43,723 nt of DNA from an uncultured Opitutaceae bacterium (GTDB lineage: Bacteria > Verrucomicrobiota > Verrucomicrobiia > Opitutales > Opitutaceae): assembly GCA_937889545.1 (NCBI GenBank), contig CALAOT010000030.1, positions 1 through 43,723 on the forward strand. Direction: 5' to 3'. Each line of letters begins with the position of its first letter. Within the stretch, counting starts at the first letter, position 1. The position numbers were made by a program, and so were the translations under genes. Of the stretch, positions 28,393-40,210 are shown piece by piece. The notes beneath the pieces are model-generated. The model searched no databases, was not told where the DNA came from, and saw only the letters and a list, made by a program, of their open reading frames with translations.

Positions 28393-30585
28393 ATGAATCG
28401 TTCCACATTGGTGGATTTGTTGCGAATGTGCGCAATTATCTGTGCCTCTAGCGGGTGCCTGCTCCCGGCCGCCGAATACCCGGCGGCGAGGCGGGGCCCG
28501 CAGGTCGACGATTACTTCGGGCAGAAGGTGGCCGATCCCTACCGCTGGATGGAGGACATCGACTCGCCCGAGACCGCGGCCTGGATCGGTGCGGAGCGCG
28601 CGTACACCCAAGCGGCGTTCGCCGGGATGCCCGAGAGGGCCGCGATACGGTCACGGCTCAGGGAGCTCTGGAATTTCCCCAGGTTCGGCCTGCCGCAGAG
28701 GGCGGAGGGGCGCCTGTTCTACACGAGCAACGACGGGCTCCAGAACCAGGCCGTCGTCTGCGTGGTCGACCACGCCGGGGCCACCCCGAGGGTCCTGATC
28801 GACCCCAACCTCCTGTCGGCCGAGGGCACCGTCGCGGTGACGGAGGTCTCGCCGTCGGAGGACGGCAGCCTCCTAGGCTACGGGCTCGCGGTCGCGGGCT
28901 CGGACTGGAACGAGTTCCACGTGCGCGACGTTGGCACGGGAAGGGACCGCGACGACGTGGTCCGCTGGGTGAAATTCTCGAGGCTGTCGTGGACCCGGGA
29001 CGGCGGCGGGTTCTTCTACAGCCGCTTTCCCGAGGTCCCGAGGGGCGACAAGCTCTTCGGCAGGCTCTCCGGCAGGCAGCTCTTCCACCACAGGCTCGGC
29101 ACGGCGCAATCCGAGGACCGGCTCGTCTTCGAGATCCGGGAGCATCCGGACTGGCAGTTCAGCGCGCGAGTGACGGACGACGGGCGGTACGTCGCGATTT
29201 CGGTGGAACAGAACAGCCAGACGCACAACGCGCTCTACTACATCGACCTCGCCGACCCGATGGCGCCGCGCGTCGACGCGGCCGTGGTGAGGCTGCTCGA
29301 CCGGTTCGACGCGCACTACCGCTTCGTGGGAAACACGGGCGCGGTCTTCCACGTCTTCACGAGCCTTGGCGCGCCGCGGGGCCGGGTGGTGTCGATCGAC
29401 CTCGGGTCCCCCGCTGCCGAGGCATGGAGGACGGCCGTCCCCGAGACCGCCGACAGCATCGAGGCGGGCGCGGTGCGTTTCGCGGGCGGAAAATTCGTCG
29501 TCGCGACCCTGCACGACGCCGTCGGCAGGCTCTCGGTCTATTCGTCCGCCGGCGCGCCGCTCGGCCAGATCCCGCTCCCGGGAATCGGCTCGGTCGGCGA
29601 GGGCGACTTGAGCGGCAGGGAGCGGGACCCCGAGGTCTTCTTCCGCTTCTCCTCGTTCCTCGCGCCGCCGTCGATCATGAGTTACAACCTCGATTCCGGG
29701 GCGCAGGCGGTGTTCCAGCAGCCGCGGACCCCGTTCGACCCGTCCCGGTTCGAGACCCGGCAGGTCTTCTGCACGTCCCGCGACGGGACCCGCTTTCCGA
29801 TCTTCATCACGGCGCGGCGGGGCCTGCGGGCGGACGGCTCGGCTCCCGCGTGGCTCTACGGCTACGGCGGGTTCAACATCTCGATCCCGCCGGCCTACGC
29901 GGTGCCGCCCGCCGTCTGGATCGAGATGGGCGGGGTCTACGCCCAGGCCAACATCCGGGGCGGCGGGGAGTATGGGGAGGAGTGGCACCTGGCCGGCACG
30001 AAGGAGCGCAAGCAGAACGTATTCGACGACTTCATCGCCGCCGCGGACTTCCTGGTCGCGGACGGCTTCACGGCGAGGGACCGCCTGGTGGTCGAGGGCC
30101 GGTCCAACGGCGGCCTCCTCGTCGGCGCGGTGCTCAACCAGCGCCCCGACCTCTGCGCCGTGGCGCTTCCCGGCGTGGGGGTGATGGACATGCTCCGCTT
30201 CCACAAGTACACGGTCGGCGCCCCGTGGGCGGCGGACTACGGATCGAGCGATGATCCCGAGGGCTTCAGGTACCTGCGCGCCTATTCCCCGGTGCACACC
30301 GTCAGGACGGGGGTCCGGTATCCGGCGGTGCTCATCACGACCGGCGACCATGACGACCGGGTGTTCCCCGCGCATTCGTTCAAGTACGCCGCCGAGATGC
30401 AGCGCGCCGCCGCGGACAAGCCGGGCTCGGGCCCCGTGCTGATCCGGATCGACTCGAACGCGGGCCACGGCGGCTCGAGCGGGACCTCGCCGGTCTCGAA
30501 GGCAATCGACGAATGGGCGGACAAGATGGGGTTCGCCGCCCATTTCCTTCCGGCCGGCGCCCTGAGCCTGCCGAAGCAGCCGTAG
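28393..30585 (+). CDS. Prolyl oligopeptidase (S9A family), exported
   Basis: Cleaves short peptides after proline. The 730 residues comprise an N-terminal signal (about 1-27, MNRSTLVDLLRMCAIICASS), the conserved VADPYRWMEDIDSPETAAWI, a central beta-propeller (about 90-430) and a C-terminal alpha/beta-hydrolase domain. Catalytic triad: S571 in GRSNGGLLVGA, Asp in TGDHDDRVFP (654/655) and H692 in NAGHGG. The signal has a possible lipobox-like SSGC, but the preceding residues are weak, so periplasmic secretion is the safer reading. A 129-bp gap to serA follows. Confidence 0.93.
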   Translation: MNRSTLVDLLRMCAIICASSGCLLPAAEYPAARRGPQVDDYFGQKVADPYRWMEDIDSPETAAWIGAERAYTQAAFAGMPERAAIRSRLRELWNFPRFGLPQRAEGRLFYTSNDGLQNQAVVCVVDHAGATPRVLIDPNLLSAEGTVAVTEVSPSEDGSLLGYGLAVAGSDWNEFHVRDVGTGRDRDDVVRWVKFSRLSWTRDGGGFFYSRFPEVPRGDKLFGRLSGRQLFHHRLGTAQSEDRLVFEIREHPDWQFSARVTDDGRYVAISVEQNSQTHNALYYIDLADPMAPRVDAAVVRLLDRFDAHYRFVGNTGAVFHVFTSLGAPRGRVVSIDLGSPAAEAWRTAVPETADSIEAGAVRFAGGKFVVATLHDAVGRLSVYSSAGAPLGQIPLPGIGSVGEGDLSGRERDPEVFFRFSSFLAPPSIMSYNLDSGAQAVFQQPRTPFDPSRFETRQVFCTSRDGTRFPIFITARRGLRADGSAPAWLYGYGGFNISIPPAYAVPPAVWIEMGGVYAQANIRGGGEYGEEWHLAGTKERKQNVFDDFIAAADFLVADGFTARDRLVVEGRSNGGLLVGAVLNQRPDLCAVALPGVGVMDMLRFHKYTVGAPWAADYGSSDDPEGFRYLRAYSPVHTVRTGVRYPAVLITTGDHDDRVFPAHSFKYAAEMQRAAADKPGSGPVLIRIDSNAGHGGSSGTSPVSKAIDEWADKMGFAAHFLPAGALSLPKQP

Positions 30586-30714
30586 GACGGGGTTTCCCCC
30601 GATGCGGGCGGGAGGGGGCGAAGTGCATGCGCACCTGCGTAATACGGGCCCGCGCCGCCGCTTTTCCTTGCTAGGCGCGGCGCCGGGGATTTCGATCACA
30701 CGCATTTTGCGCAC

Positions 30715-32304
30715 ATGAAAGTACTCGTCGCAGACAAGATCTCATCGAAGGGTGTCGCCTGGCTTCGCACGCAGCCGGGGATCGAAGTCATTGAGGCATA
30801 CGGGTCCTCGCCGGAGAAGCTCCTCGAACTCGTGAAGGACGTGCACGCGATCGCGGTGCGCTCGGAGACCCGGGTCACCGCCGAAGTCATTGCGGCCGCC
30901 CCGCTTCTAAAAGTCGTGGGGAGGGCGGGCGTCGGCGTGGACAACGTCGACGTCGATGCGGCGACCGAGCGCGGCGTCATCGTCATGAACACGCCGTCGG
31001 GCAACACGATCGCGACGGCCGAGCTCACCTTCACGCACCTTCTCTGCGGTGCACGTCCCGTGCCCCAGGCCGCCGCCTCCATGCGCGACGGAAAGTGGGA
31101 CCGGAAGGCGTTCGCGGGCATCGAGCTCTTCAGGAAGACCCTCGGGGTGATCGGGCTCGGCCGGATAGGCGGCGAGGTCGCCCGCCGGGCCCAGGCCTTC
31201 GGGATGCGGGTCGTGGCGTTCGACCCCTACCTGGCGCCGAGCCGCGCCAAGGGGATGCAGATCGACTCGGTGTCCTTGGACGAGCTCTTCGCGCAGTCCG
31301 ACTACATCACGGTCCACATGCCGCTCACGGACGACACCCGCTACATGATCGACGGGGCCGCCCTGGCGAAGTGCAAGAGCGGGGTGCGTATCTTCAATTG
31401 CGCGCGGGGCGGGATCATCAAGGAGTCGGCGCTCATCGACGCCCTCAAGGGCGGGCGGGTGGCAGCGGCCGGGCTCGACGTATACGAGGACGAGCCCCTC
31501 CCCGCGGCGAGCGAGCTGAGGAAGCTGCCGAACGTGACGCTCACGCCGCACCTCGGGGCGTCCACGGCCGAGGCCCAGGACGCGGTCGGAGTCGAGGTGG
31601 CCGAGCAGATCGCCGACGTCCTGAACGGGGGCGTCATCCGCAACGCCGTCAACATGCCGAGCCTCGACGCCGCGGCGCTCAAGGTGCTGAAGCCCTACCT
31701 CGACCTCGGGAGCAAGCTGGGGACGCTGCTGCAGCAGATCTGCCCGGAACAGGTCGGATCGCTCAAGATCACCTACCTGGGGAAGATCGTCGACCTCGAC
31801 GCGAACGCGATCACCCGCGCGATCCTGCGCGGATGGCTGCGGCGGATCAGCGGCGAGAACGTCAACTTCGTCAATGCCCCGTTCCTCCTGGAGCGCCTGG
31901 GGGTGCGGTGCGAGGTGGTGAAGTCGACGGGGGAGTCCGACTACAACGAGCTGATCCAGCTCGAGGCCCTGGGGGCGGACGGCGCCGTGCGCAGCGCGGC
32001 CGGGACGCTCATCGGCAAGGCGAGCAGCCCGCGGATCGTCTCGATCAACGGGCGCGAGGTCGAGGTCGTGGCGACCGGCAAGCTGCTGATCATCGAGAAT
32101 CGCGACGAGCCCGGCATGATCGGCTACGTGGGAACCCTCCTCGGCAAGGACAAGGTCAACATCGCCAACATGTCCTTAAGCCGCCAGGAGGCGGGGCAGA
32201 CCGCGCTCATGGTGATCAACCTGGACAGCGAGCCGAGCGAGGCGGCGCGCCGCGAGCTCAAGGGCCACAAGGCCATCAAGCTCGCGAAGTTCATCCAACT
32301 GTAA
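30715..32304 (+). CDS. serA: D-3-phosphoglycerate dehydrogenase (long form)
   Basis: Oxidises 3-phosphoglycerate with NAD, the first step of serine synthesis. The 529 residues comprise the catalytic and NAD domains (GLGRIGGEVARRAQ; catalytic R231 in NCARGGI, E260 in DVYEDEP, H279 in LTPHLGAST), an allosteric-substrate-binding domain (about 320-450) and an ACT domain (about 455-529, NRDEPGMIGYVGTLLG). The ASB-ACT tail usually gives serine feedback inhibition. It is the first gene of the plus-strand operon ending with cimA. No clear promoter was found in the 129-bp upstream gap; TTGCTA (30668-30673) is a weak -35 candidate. Confidence 0.97.
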   Translation: MKVLVADKISSKGVAWLRTQPGIEVIEAYGSSPEKLLELVKDVHAIAVRSETRVTAEVIAAAPLLKVVGRAGVGVDNVDVDAATERGVIVMNTPSGNTIATAELTFTHLLCGARPVPQAAASMRDGKWDRKAFAGIELFRKTLGVIGLGRIGGEVARRAQAFGMRVVAFDPYLAPSRAKGMQIDSVSLDELFAQSDYITVHMPLTDDTRYMIDGAALAKCKSGVRIFNCARGGIIKESALIDALKGGRVAAAGLDVYEDEPLPAASELRKLPNVTLTPHLGASTAEAQDAVGVEVAEQIADVLNGGVIRNAVNMPSLDAAALKVLKPYLDLGSKLGTLLQQICPEQVGSLKITYLGKIVDLDANAITRAILRGWLRRISGENVNFVNAPFLLERLGVRCEVVKSTGESDYNELIQLEALGADGAVRSAAGTLIGKASSPRIVSINGREVEVVATGKLLIIENRDEPGMIGYVGTLLGKDKVNIANMSLSRQEAGQTALMVINLDSEPSEAARRELKGHKAIKLAKFIQL

Positions 32305-32310
32305 CGGCCC

Positions 32311-33018
32311 ATGGCAATCCCCGCCGACCTCGGTGACATGCTCGCGGCCGCGGCCGTCGCGGGCTATCTGCTCGGGTCGCTGCCGTTCGGCTTCCTGGTG
32401 GCCCGCTCGCGGGGCGTGGACATCTTCCAAGTCGGCAGCAGGAGTCCCGGGGCCACGAACGTGCGCAGGGTGCTTGGCAGGGGGCCGGGGAACGCCGTGT
32501 TCGTCCTCGACCTGCTCAAGGGGGCGGTGGCCGCAGGCTGGCCGCTTGCGTGGGCGTACCTTGTCCTCGCCCACGAGTCCGGGGCCGGCCATGCCGGCGT
32601 CCTTGCGCAGGACGCGGCCAGCCGCGAACACATGCTCGGCTACGTGGGCCTCGCATCCGCCCTCGCAGGCCATTCGTTCTCCTGCTTCACGGGGTTCCGG
32701 GGCGGCAAGGGGGTCGCGACCGCCGCGGGGGGCCTCCTGGTCCTCATGCCCCTTGTCGCGATCGGCTCGGCGGCCGTCTGGCTGGTTGTCTTTCTCGCGG
32801 CGCGCTATGTGTCGCTTGCATCGATCCTCGCGGCGGTGAGCCTGCCCGTCCTGACGCTGGCCCTTGCCCGCGGCGCTGTCGCCCTTTGCGTCACGGGACT
32901 GATCGCGGCGTTCGTCGTCTTCCGCCACCGCGCCAACGTGCGGCGGCTGCTCAACGGGACCGAAAAGAAATTCGAGCGGAGGAAGCCCGGCGGGGCGCCG
33001 CCGGAAGGCAAGCCATGA
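32311..33018 (+). CDS. plsY: Glycerol-3-phosphate acyltransferase (acyl-phosphate dependent)
   Basis: Inner-membrane enzyme that transfers acyl from acyl-phosphate to glycerol-3-phosphate, the first committed phospholipid step. The 235 residues show the PlsY blocks YLLGSLPFGFLVARSRGVDI, GSRSPGATNVRRVLGRGPG, GHSFSCFTGFRGGKGVATAAG and RHRANVRRLLNGTEKKF, and about five membrane segments. An extra soluble stretch (about 86-116, with HESGAGHAGVLAQDAASREH) lies between two membrane segments. It sits 6 bp after serA and shares an ATGA overlap with hom, so a lipid gene is embedded in an amino-acid operon. Confidence 0.94.
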   Translation: MAIPADLGDMLAAAAVAGYLLGSLPFGFLVARSRGVDIFQVGSRSPGATNVRRVLGRGPGNAVFVLDLLKGAVAAGWPLAWAYLVLAHESGAGHAGVLAQDAASREHMLGYVGLASALAGHSFSCFTGFRGGKGVATAAGGLLVLMPLVAIGSAAVWLVVFLAARYVSLASILAAVSLPVLTLALARGAVALCVTGLIAAFVVFRHRANVRRLLNGTEKKFERRKPGGAPPEGKP

Positions 33019-34337
33019 GCGCCGTGCGCACGATCAACATCGGCCTGTGCGGCCTCGGAACCGTCGGCCAGGGCGTCTGGAAGCACTTCGGCCGCATGCG
33101 CCCCGAGCTCGAGTCGCGCCTCGGCGCGAGGATCGTCCTGCGCCGGGCCGCGGTGCGCAGCCTGTCGAAGGCCCGGGGCGTCAGGGTTGCGGCCTCGAAG
33201 CTGACGGGCGACGCGATGGCTGTCGCGACCGATCCCGAGATCCACATCGTGTGCGAGCTGATCGGCGGCACCGGGATCGCCAGGGAGGTCACCCTCGCCG
33301 CGCTTTCCCGGGGCAAGATAGTCGTCTCTGCCAACAAGGCCCTGATCTGCGCGCACGGCGCCGAGATCTTCGCCGCCGCGCGGCGCAACGGCGGCCATTT
33401 CCTGTTCGAGGCGAGCGTGGCGGGTGGCATTCCCCTCATCAAGGCCGTGCGCGAGGGGCTGGTCGCCAACCGGTTTCCGCGCATCTACGGGATCCTGAAC
33501 GGCACGTGCAACTACATCCTCACGAAGATGGAGGAACTCGACGCCCCGTACCCGGTCGTCCTTAGGGAGGCGAAGCGGCTGGGCTACGCGGAGCGGGAGG
33601 AGTCGCTGGATGTCGAGGGATGGGACACCGCGCACAAGGCCTCGATCCTCGCGTGGCTTGCGCACGGGGTCTGGATCCGCCCGGAGCAGATGATCGTCGA
33701 GGGGATCGAGCGCATCACGCCGGCCGACTTTCGGAACGCGGCGGCGCTCGGCTACGGCGTCAAGCTTCTCGCCATCATCACGCGCGATTTTTCCACGGAC
33801 CAGATCAGCGTGCGGGTCCACCCGACGCTCCTGCGCCGGGACAGCGTGCTCGCCCGGGTGAGCGGGGTCTTCAACGCGATCTCGGTCACCGGCGACGTCG
33901 TCGGGACGACCCTCTACATCGGGCGCGGCGCCGGCCAGGACGCCACGGCGAGCGCCGTCATAAGCGACATCGCGGACGCGGTCGCCCTGCTCCTTCACGG
34001 GAAGGGGGCCCACTTCATGGGGGAGGAGGAGCCGCCCGCGCTCGGAGGGGCCGTGATGGTGCCCCCGGAGCGGATACGCGGCCGCCACTACGTCCGGCTG
34101 ACGGTCGCGGACCGCCCCGGCGTGCTCGCCCGGGTGGCAACCGTCATGGCGAAGAACCGCATAAGCATCGCAAGCGTGATCCAGAGCCCGTCCGAGCTAG
34201 CCGGCGCGGCCTCGCTCGTCCTCACCACCCACGAGAGCGACGAGCGCTCGATGCGCGCGGCGCTGCGCGCGCTCGCCCGCCTGGGAAGCGTGCGCGAGGC
34301 GCCGCTGCACCTGCGGATCGGCGACCTGGGGGACTGA
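33015..34337 (+). CDS. hom: Homoserine dehydrogenase
   Basis: Reduces aspartate semialdehyde to homoserine with NAD(P)H. The 440 residues have a Rossmann opening GLCGLGTVGQGV (10-21), VVSANKALICAHGAE, FEASVAGGIPLIK, GILNGTCNYILTKM (the family signature) and VEGWDTAHKASILAW. A C-terminal ACT domain (about 357-430, RLTVADRPGVLARVATVMAK) suggests threonine-type feedback. The start is ATG 33015, overlapping the plsY stop. It stands 24 bp before lysC, and together with lysC and thrC gives the aspartate-to-threonine branch. Confidence 0.97.
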   Translation: MSAVRTINIGLCGLGTVGQGVWKHFGRMRPELESRLGARIVLRRAAVRSLSKARGVRVAASKLTGDAMAVATDPEIHIVCELIGGTGIAREVTLAALSRGKIVVSANKALICAHGAEIFAAARRNGGHFLFEASVAGGIPLIKAVREGLVANRFPRIYGILNGTCNYILTKMEELDAPYPVVLREAKRLGYAEREESLDVEGWDTAHKASILAWLAHGVWIRPEQMIVEGIERITPADFRNAAALGYGVKLLAIITRDFSTDQISVRVHPTLLRRDSVLARVSGVFNAISVTGDVVGTTLYIGRGAGQDATASAVISDIADAVALLLHGKGAHFMGEEEPPALGGAVMVPPERIRGRHYVRLTVADRPGVLARVATVMAKNRISIASVIQSPSELAGAASLVLTTHESDERSMRAALRALARLGSVREAPLHLRIGDLGD

Positions 34338-34361
34338 CGCCGCGCGAGGAATCTCCACACC

Positions 34362-35579
34362 ATGCCCCGGATCGTACAGAAATACGGCGGAACCTCGGTA
34401 GGCGACGTCGAGCGGATCAAGAAGGTCGCCGAGCGGATAAAGGCCGCGCGGGAGGAGGGCCACGAGACCGTCGTGGTGCTCTCCGCGCGGGCCGGCGTGA
34501 CCAACGAGCTCATCGCCCGCGCCAAGGGGCTCTGCCCCAACCCCAGCGAGCGGGAGCTCGACCAGCTACTCGCGATCGGGGAGCAGGAGTCGATCGCGCT
34601 CATGGCGATGGCGCTCCACGGGATCTCCGTGCCCGCGGTGAGCTACACGGGGGCCCAGGCCGGCATCCTGACGGACAAGGTCCACACGATGGCGAAGATC
34701 AAGATGGTCGAGCCCAGGCTCATCGAGAGGGACCTAGCCGAGGGCCGCGTCGTCATCGTCGCGGGCTTCCAGGGGATCGATGACGACGGCCAGGTGACGA
34801 CCCTAGGGCGCGGGGGCTCGGACCTGACCGCGGTCGCGCTCGCCGCCGCACTCAGGGCCGACCGCTGCGAGATCTACACCGACGTCGACGGCGTCTACAC
34901 GGCCGATCCGCGCGTCGTCAAGACGGCGCGCAAGCTGGCCGAGATCTCCTACGACGAGATGCTCGAGCTCGCCTCGTCGGGCTCGAAGGTGATGCAGTCC
35001 CGCTCGGTCGAATTCGCCAAGAAGTACGGCGTCGTCTTTGAAGTCCGCTCCTCGTTCAACCACAATCCAGGAACCCTCGTGAAAGAAGAAGTCGCCTACA
35101 TGGAACGGGTCGTCGTCCGCGGCATCGCCGCCGACAAGGACCAGGCCAAGGTCATCGTGAGCAACATCCGCGACCAGCCCGGCTCCGCAGCGGCGGTGTT
35201 CCGCGGCCTGTCGAACGCGAACGTCAACGTGGACATGATCGTCCAGAACGTCGGCCGCCACGGCGTCGCCAACCTCACCTTCACGGTCCCCCAGGCCGAC
35301 ACCGAACGCGCCGTCAAGGCCCTTGAGCCCGTCCTCGCCGCGGTCGGCGGGGGCGAGGTGGCCGTGCACGGGCGCATTGCGAAGCTCTCGGTCGTCGGCG
35401 TCGGCATGAAGACGCACAGCGGGGTGGCGGCGACCCTCTTCCAGGCGCTGGCCGACGTGGGGATCAACATCGACCTCATCAGCACCTCGGAGATCAAGAT
35501 TTCCGTCGTCATCGCCCTGGACCGCGCCGACGAGGCCGTCCGCGCGGCCCATGCCGCGTTCGGCCTCGACAAGGGCTAG
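34362..35579 (+). CDS. lysC: Aspartokinase
   Basis: Phosphorylates aspartate, the first committed step of the Lys/Thr/Met/Ile family. The 405 residues comprise a kinase domain with KYGGTSVG (7-14), VTTLGRGGSDLTAVALAAAL and EIYTDVDGVYTADPR, then two ACT domains (about 260-405) including GMKTHSGVAATLFQALADVG and NIDLISTSEIKISVVI, a typical effector-binding site. This is the LysC-type monofunctional layout. The gene starts 24 bp after hom; a GAGGA lies about 11 nt before the ATG. Confidence 0.96.
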   Translation: MPRIVQKYGGTSVGDVERIKKVAERIKAAREEGHETVVVLSARAGVTNELIARAKGLCPNPSERELDQLLAIGEQESIALMAMALHGISVPAVSYTGAQAGILTDKVHTMAKIKMVEPRLIERDLAEGRVVIVAGFQGIDDDGQVTTLGRGGSDLTAVALAAALRADRCEIYTDVDGVYTADPRVVKTARKLAEISYDEMLELASSGSKVMQSRSVEFAKKYGVVFEVRSSFNHNPGTLVKEEVAYMERVVVRGIAADKDQAKVIVSNIRDQPGSAAAVFRGLSNANVNVDMIVQNVGRHGVANLTFTVPQADTERAVKALEPVLAAVGGGEVAVHGRIAKLSVVGVGMKTHSGVAATLFQALADVGINIDLISTSEIKISVVIALDRADEAVRAAHAAFGLDKG

Positions 35580-35592
35580 GCCGGGGCAGGGC

Positions 35593-36947
35593 ATGCGCTA
35601 CGTCTCGACACGCGGCGGGGCCGCCCCGCTCGGGTTCTCGGACGCCGTGGCGGCGGGGCTTGCTGCCGACGGCGGGCTCCTCGTGCCGGAGAACCTGCCG
35701 GACCTCGCCCCGGAGCTCGAGGGCTTCCGGGGGCTGGCGTACGCGGAGCTGTGCTTCCGCTTCCTGCGCAGGTTTGCGACCGACATACCCCCGGACGAGC
35801 TGAGGGACTTGGTCGCGCGCTCCTACGCCGGCTTCGACCGCCCCGAGGTGGCGCCGCTCCTCGAGCTCGGGCCCGGGCTGCGCGTCCTGGAGCTCTTCCA
35901 CGGGCCGACCCTCTCGTTCAAGGACATCGCGCTCCAGCTCCTCGGCAGCCTGTACGCGAGGCAGTGCGCGGTCCGGGGCGAGGCGATCAACGTCCTCGGG
36001 GCCACGTCCGGGGACACGGGCGCCGCGGCCATCGCCGGCCTCACGGGGCGTCCCGGAGCAGCGATCTTCATCCTATACCCCGACGGGCGGGTCTCGCCGC
36101 TCCAGGAGCGGCAGATGGCCTGCACGGGCGCCCCCAACGTGCACGCCCTCGCCGTGGAGGGGTCGTTCGACGGGGCGCAGGCGGTGCTGAAGGAGGTGTT
36201 CGGCGACGGAGCGTTCCGCGCGCGCTACCGTCTGTCCGCGGTCAACTCGATCAACATCGCCCGCGTGCTCGCCCAGTGCGTCTACTACCTCCACGCGTGG
36301 CTGCGCCTCCCGACGGAGCTCCAGGCCGCGGCCGAGTTCGCCGTCCCGACGGGCAACTTCGGCAACGTCCTCGCGGGCTGGATGCTCCAGAGGATGGGGG
36401 TCCCCATGCGCGGCTTCCGGATCGCCACAAACCAGAACGACATCCTCCACCGCCTCTTCACGACGGGCGTGTACGCCGTGGGCGAGGTCAGGCCGAGCCT
36501 CGCCCCGTCGATGGACATCCAGGTCGCATCCAACTTCGAGCGGTTCCTCTATTACAGCTCGGGCTGCGACGCAGAGCGGGTGGGGGCGGTCATGCGCGAG
36601 ATGAAGGAGAAGGGTGTCTACCGCTTCGCGGATTTCGACCGGGACACGTTCACCTCGTCGCGGTGCACGGATGCGGAGATCCCCGGGATCATCCGGCGGG
36701 TCCACAGGGACTTCGGCTACACCGCCGACCCCCACACGGCCTGCGCCTTCAAGGGCCTCGACCCGTCCCGGCCGAGCGTCGTCCTGGCGACGGCGCACCC
36801 GGCGAAGTTCCCGGACACGATCCGGGCCTCTACCGGGGCCGAGCCCACGCACCCATCGCTCGAGGCGCTCAAGGCCCGGCCCCTCGTGCGCCACAAGATT
36901 GTGGCTGACGCCGCGGCGATTCGTGGCTTCATCGAGGCCCACGCCGT

Positions 36948-36951
<4 letters not shown>
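35593..36951 (+). CDS. thrC: Threonine synthase
   Basis: Converts O-phosphohomoserine to threonine with PLP. The 452 residues contain MRYVSTRGGAAPLGFSDAV at the start, PLP Lys K110 in GPTLSFKDIALQLLG, GATSGDTGAAAIAGL, VNSINIARVLAQCVYYLHAW and AVPTGNFGNVLAGWML. AGGG about 4 nt before ATG 35593 supports the start. It lies 13 bp after lysC, and its stop overlaps the cimA GTG as GTGA. Confidence 0.97.
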
Positions 36952-38539
<1,588 letters not shown>

Positions 38540-38543
<4 letters not shown>

Positions 38544-39976
38544 AGGAGCGGAGCGAGGAGCCGGCAGAGGTCCTCCGCGACGCTAGTGAGGAAATGCCGC
38601 CTCTGCTCGGGGGGCGGGGTGCATTCGCCGATCAGGCCCGCGACCCACGCCTTGATCGCGGCGACCTCGGGCGCCGTGTAGACCAGAACGCCGATCTCGA
38701 AGTTCACGAAGAGGCTCCTCAGGTCGAAGTTCGGCGAGCCGACCAGCGCCACGCGGTCGTCGATCACCATCGCCTTCCCATGGAGCATCCCGTCGTTGTA
38801 GACGACCATGTGCCCTCCGGCGTTGATCAGTTCCCTCGTGTAGGTGCGGCGCGCGAAGTCGGTCACCGGGTGGTTCGACTTGGCCGGGACGACCAGGGTC
38901 ACGGTGCAGCCGGCGCGGGCCTTCACGATCAGCGAGCGCAGGATAACCTCGTCCGGGATGAAGTACGGCGTGACGATCGAGATGCTGTGCTCGGCCTGCT
39001 GGATCATCGAGACGATCCCCTCGTAGAGGGGGTCGCCCGGCACGTCGGGGCCGCTGGCCACGACCTGGACCTCGCAGGCGCCGCGGATCGGGGCGCCGCC
39101 AAACTGGGCGTCGGCGCGGGCCGCGTCCGGAGGCTGGCGCGAGACGAAGCTCCAGTCCGCGATGAACACCTCGCCCAGCACGAGCGCGCCCGGCCCCTCG
39201 ATGACGGCGCCGAAATCCCGCCAGCGCCTCGCGTACCGGGCGGGCCCCATGTACTCGCGCGCGATGTTGCGGCCGCCGACCATCGCCGCCGTCCCGTCAA
39301 AGATCGCGATCTTGCGGTGGTTCCTCAGGTTGGCGGAGCCGCGCGAGGTGAACGGCAGGACGGGCATGAACCGCCCCACCTCGCCGCCGGCCTTCCGGAT
39401 CGGCTCGACGAAGCCCCGGGACGAGGGGAAGCAGCCCACGGCGTCGAGGAGCAGGCGCACCTTGACGCCCTCGCGCGCGCGCCGGGCGAGCAGGTTGACG
39501 ATCCGCCGGCCCGTCGCGTCGCGGCTGAGGATGAAGGTGGTGATGTGGATGGAGTGCCGGGCCGCCAGGATCCGGCGCTCAAGTTCGGCAAACTCCTCCT
39601 CGCCCGTGAACAGGAGGGTGATCCGGTTGCCTCCCACGGGCGCGAACCCGCCCGCCGCCGCCACCGTGTTGGCGACCGGGGCGTAGACCTCCTTCGTCTC
39701 GGTGACGCATAGGGACGGGACGATCGGGAGCAGGGCGGACTTGTTCCGGGCCAGGCGGCGCAGCTTGCGGCCGCCGAACAGGAGGTAGAGGGGCACCCCC
39801 AGCCAGGGGATGAAGACGATCACGAGGAGCCACGCGAACGTGTTCGCGGGCGCCCGCCGCTCGCTCATCAGCCTCGCCACCAGGAAGAGCGCGAGGAGGA
39901 AGCCGGCGACCGCCGCGAGGTGGGCCAGGATGCCACCCGGAACGAAACGGTACACGAACTGGCTGAAGGCGGTCAT
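38540..39976 (-). CDS. cls: Cardiolipin synthase (phospholipase D family)
   Basis: Makes cardiolipin from phosphatidylglycerol at the inner membrane. The 478 residues comprise two N-terminal membrane segments (about 15-35 and 47-67, ending FIPWLGVPLYLLFGG), then two PLD halves with HKD motifs: H220, K222, D227 in NHRKIAIFDG and H399, K401, D406 in MLHGKAMVIDD. YFIPDEVILRSL and LVGSPNFDLRSL are also typical. The CTAG overlap with cimA means both stops share four bases. The 65 bp upstream of its start holds the tRNA-Tyr promoter on the other strand. Confidence 0.94.
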
Positions 39977-39997
39977 TGCGGGTTCGGCAGAAAGGTC

Positions 39998-40026
39998 TTG
40001 AATTCGGCGGCGGTAGACGAGATTTT
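39998..40026 (+). promoter_or_regulatory. Candidate promoter of tRNA-Tyr
   Basis: TTGAAT (39998-40003), 17-nt spacer, GATTTT (40021-40026). The -35 matches well; the -10 matches only at three of six positions. The predicted start near 40033 is just before the tRNA 5' end at 40042. Confidence 0.35.
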
Positions 40027-40041
40027 TTCCGTTCCGCTTCT

Positions 40042-40129
<88 letters not shown>

Positions 40130-40210
40130 TCTCTCGTTGAAGAATGCAGGGCAAGGTGCGAGCCACGGCGGGCAAGCGTCGGCATCGTCACGCTGACGGG
40201 CACGGCAGCC

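Noticed and set aside
30652..30683. Inverted repeat GCGCCGC...GCGGCGC between the peptidase gene and serA
   Set aside because: Only 7 bp with an 18-nt loop and no T tract after it; in such G+C-rich DNA this is expected by chance.
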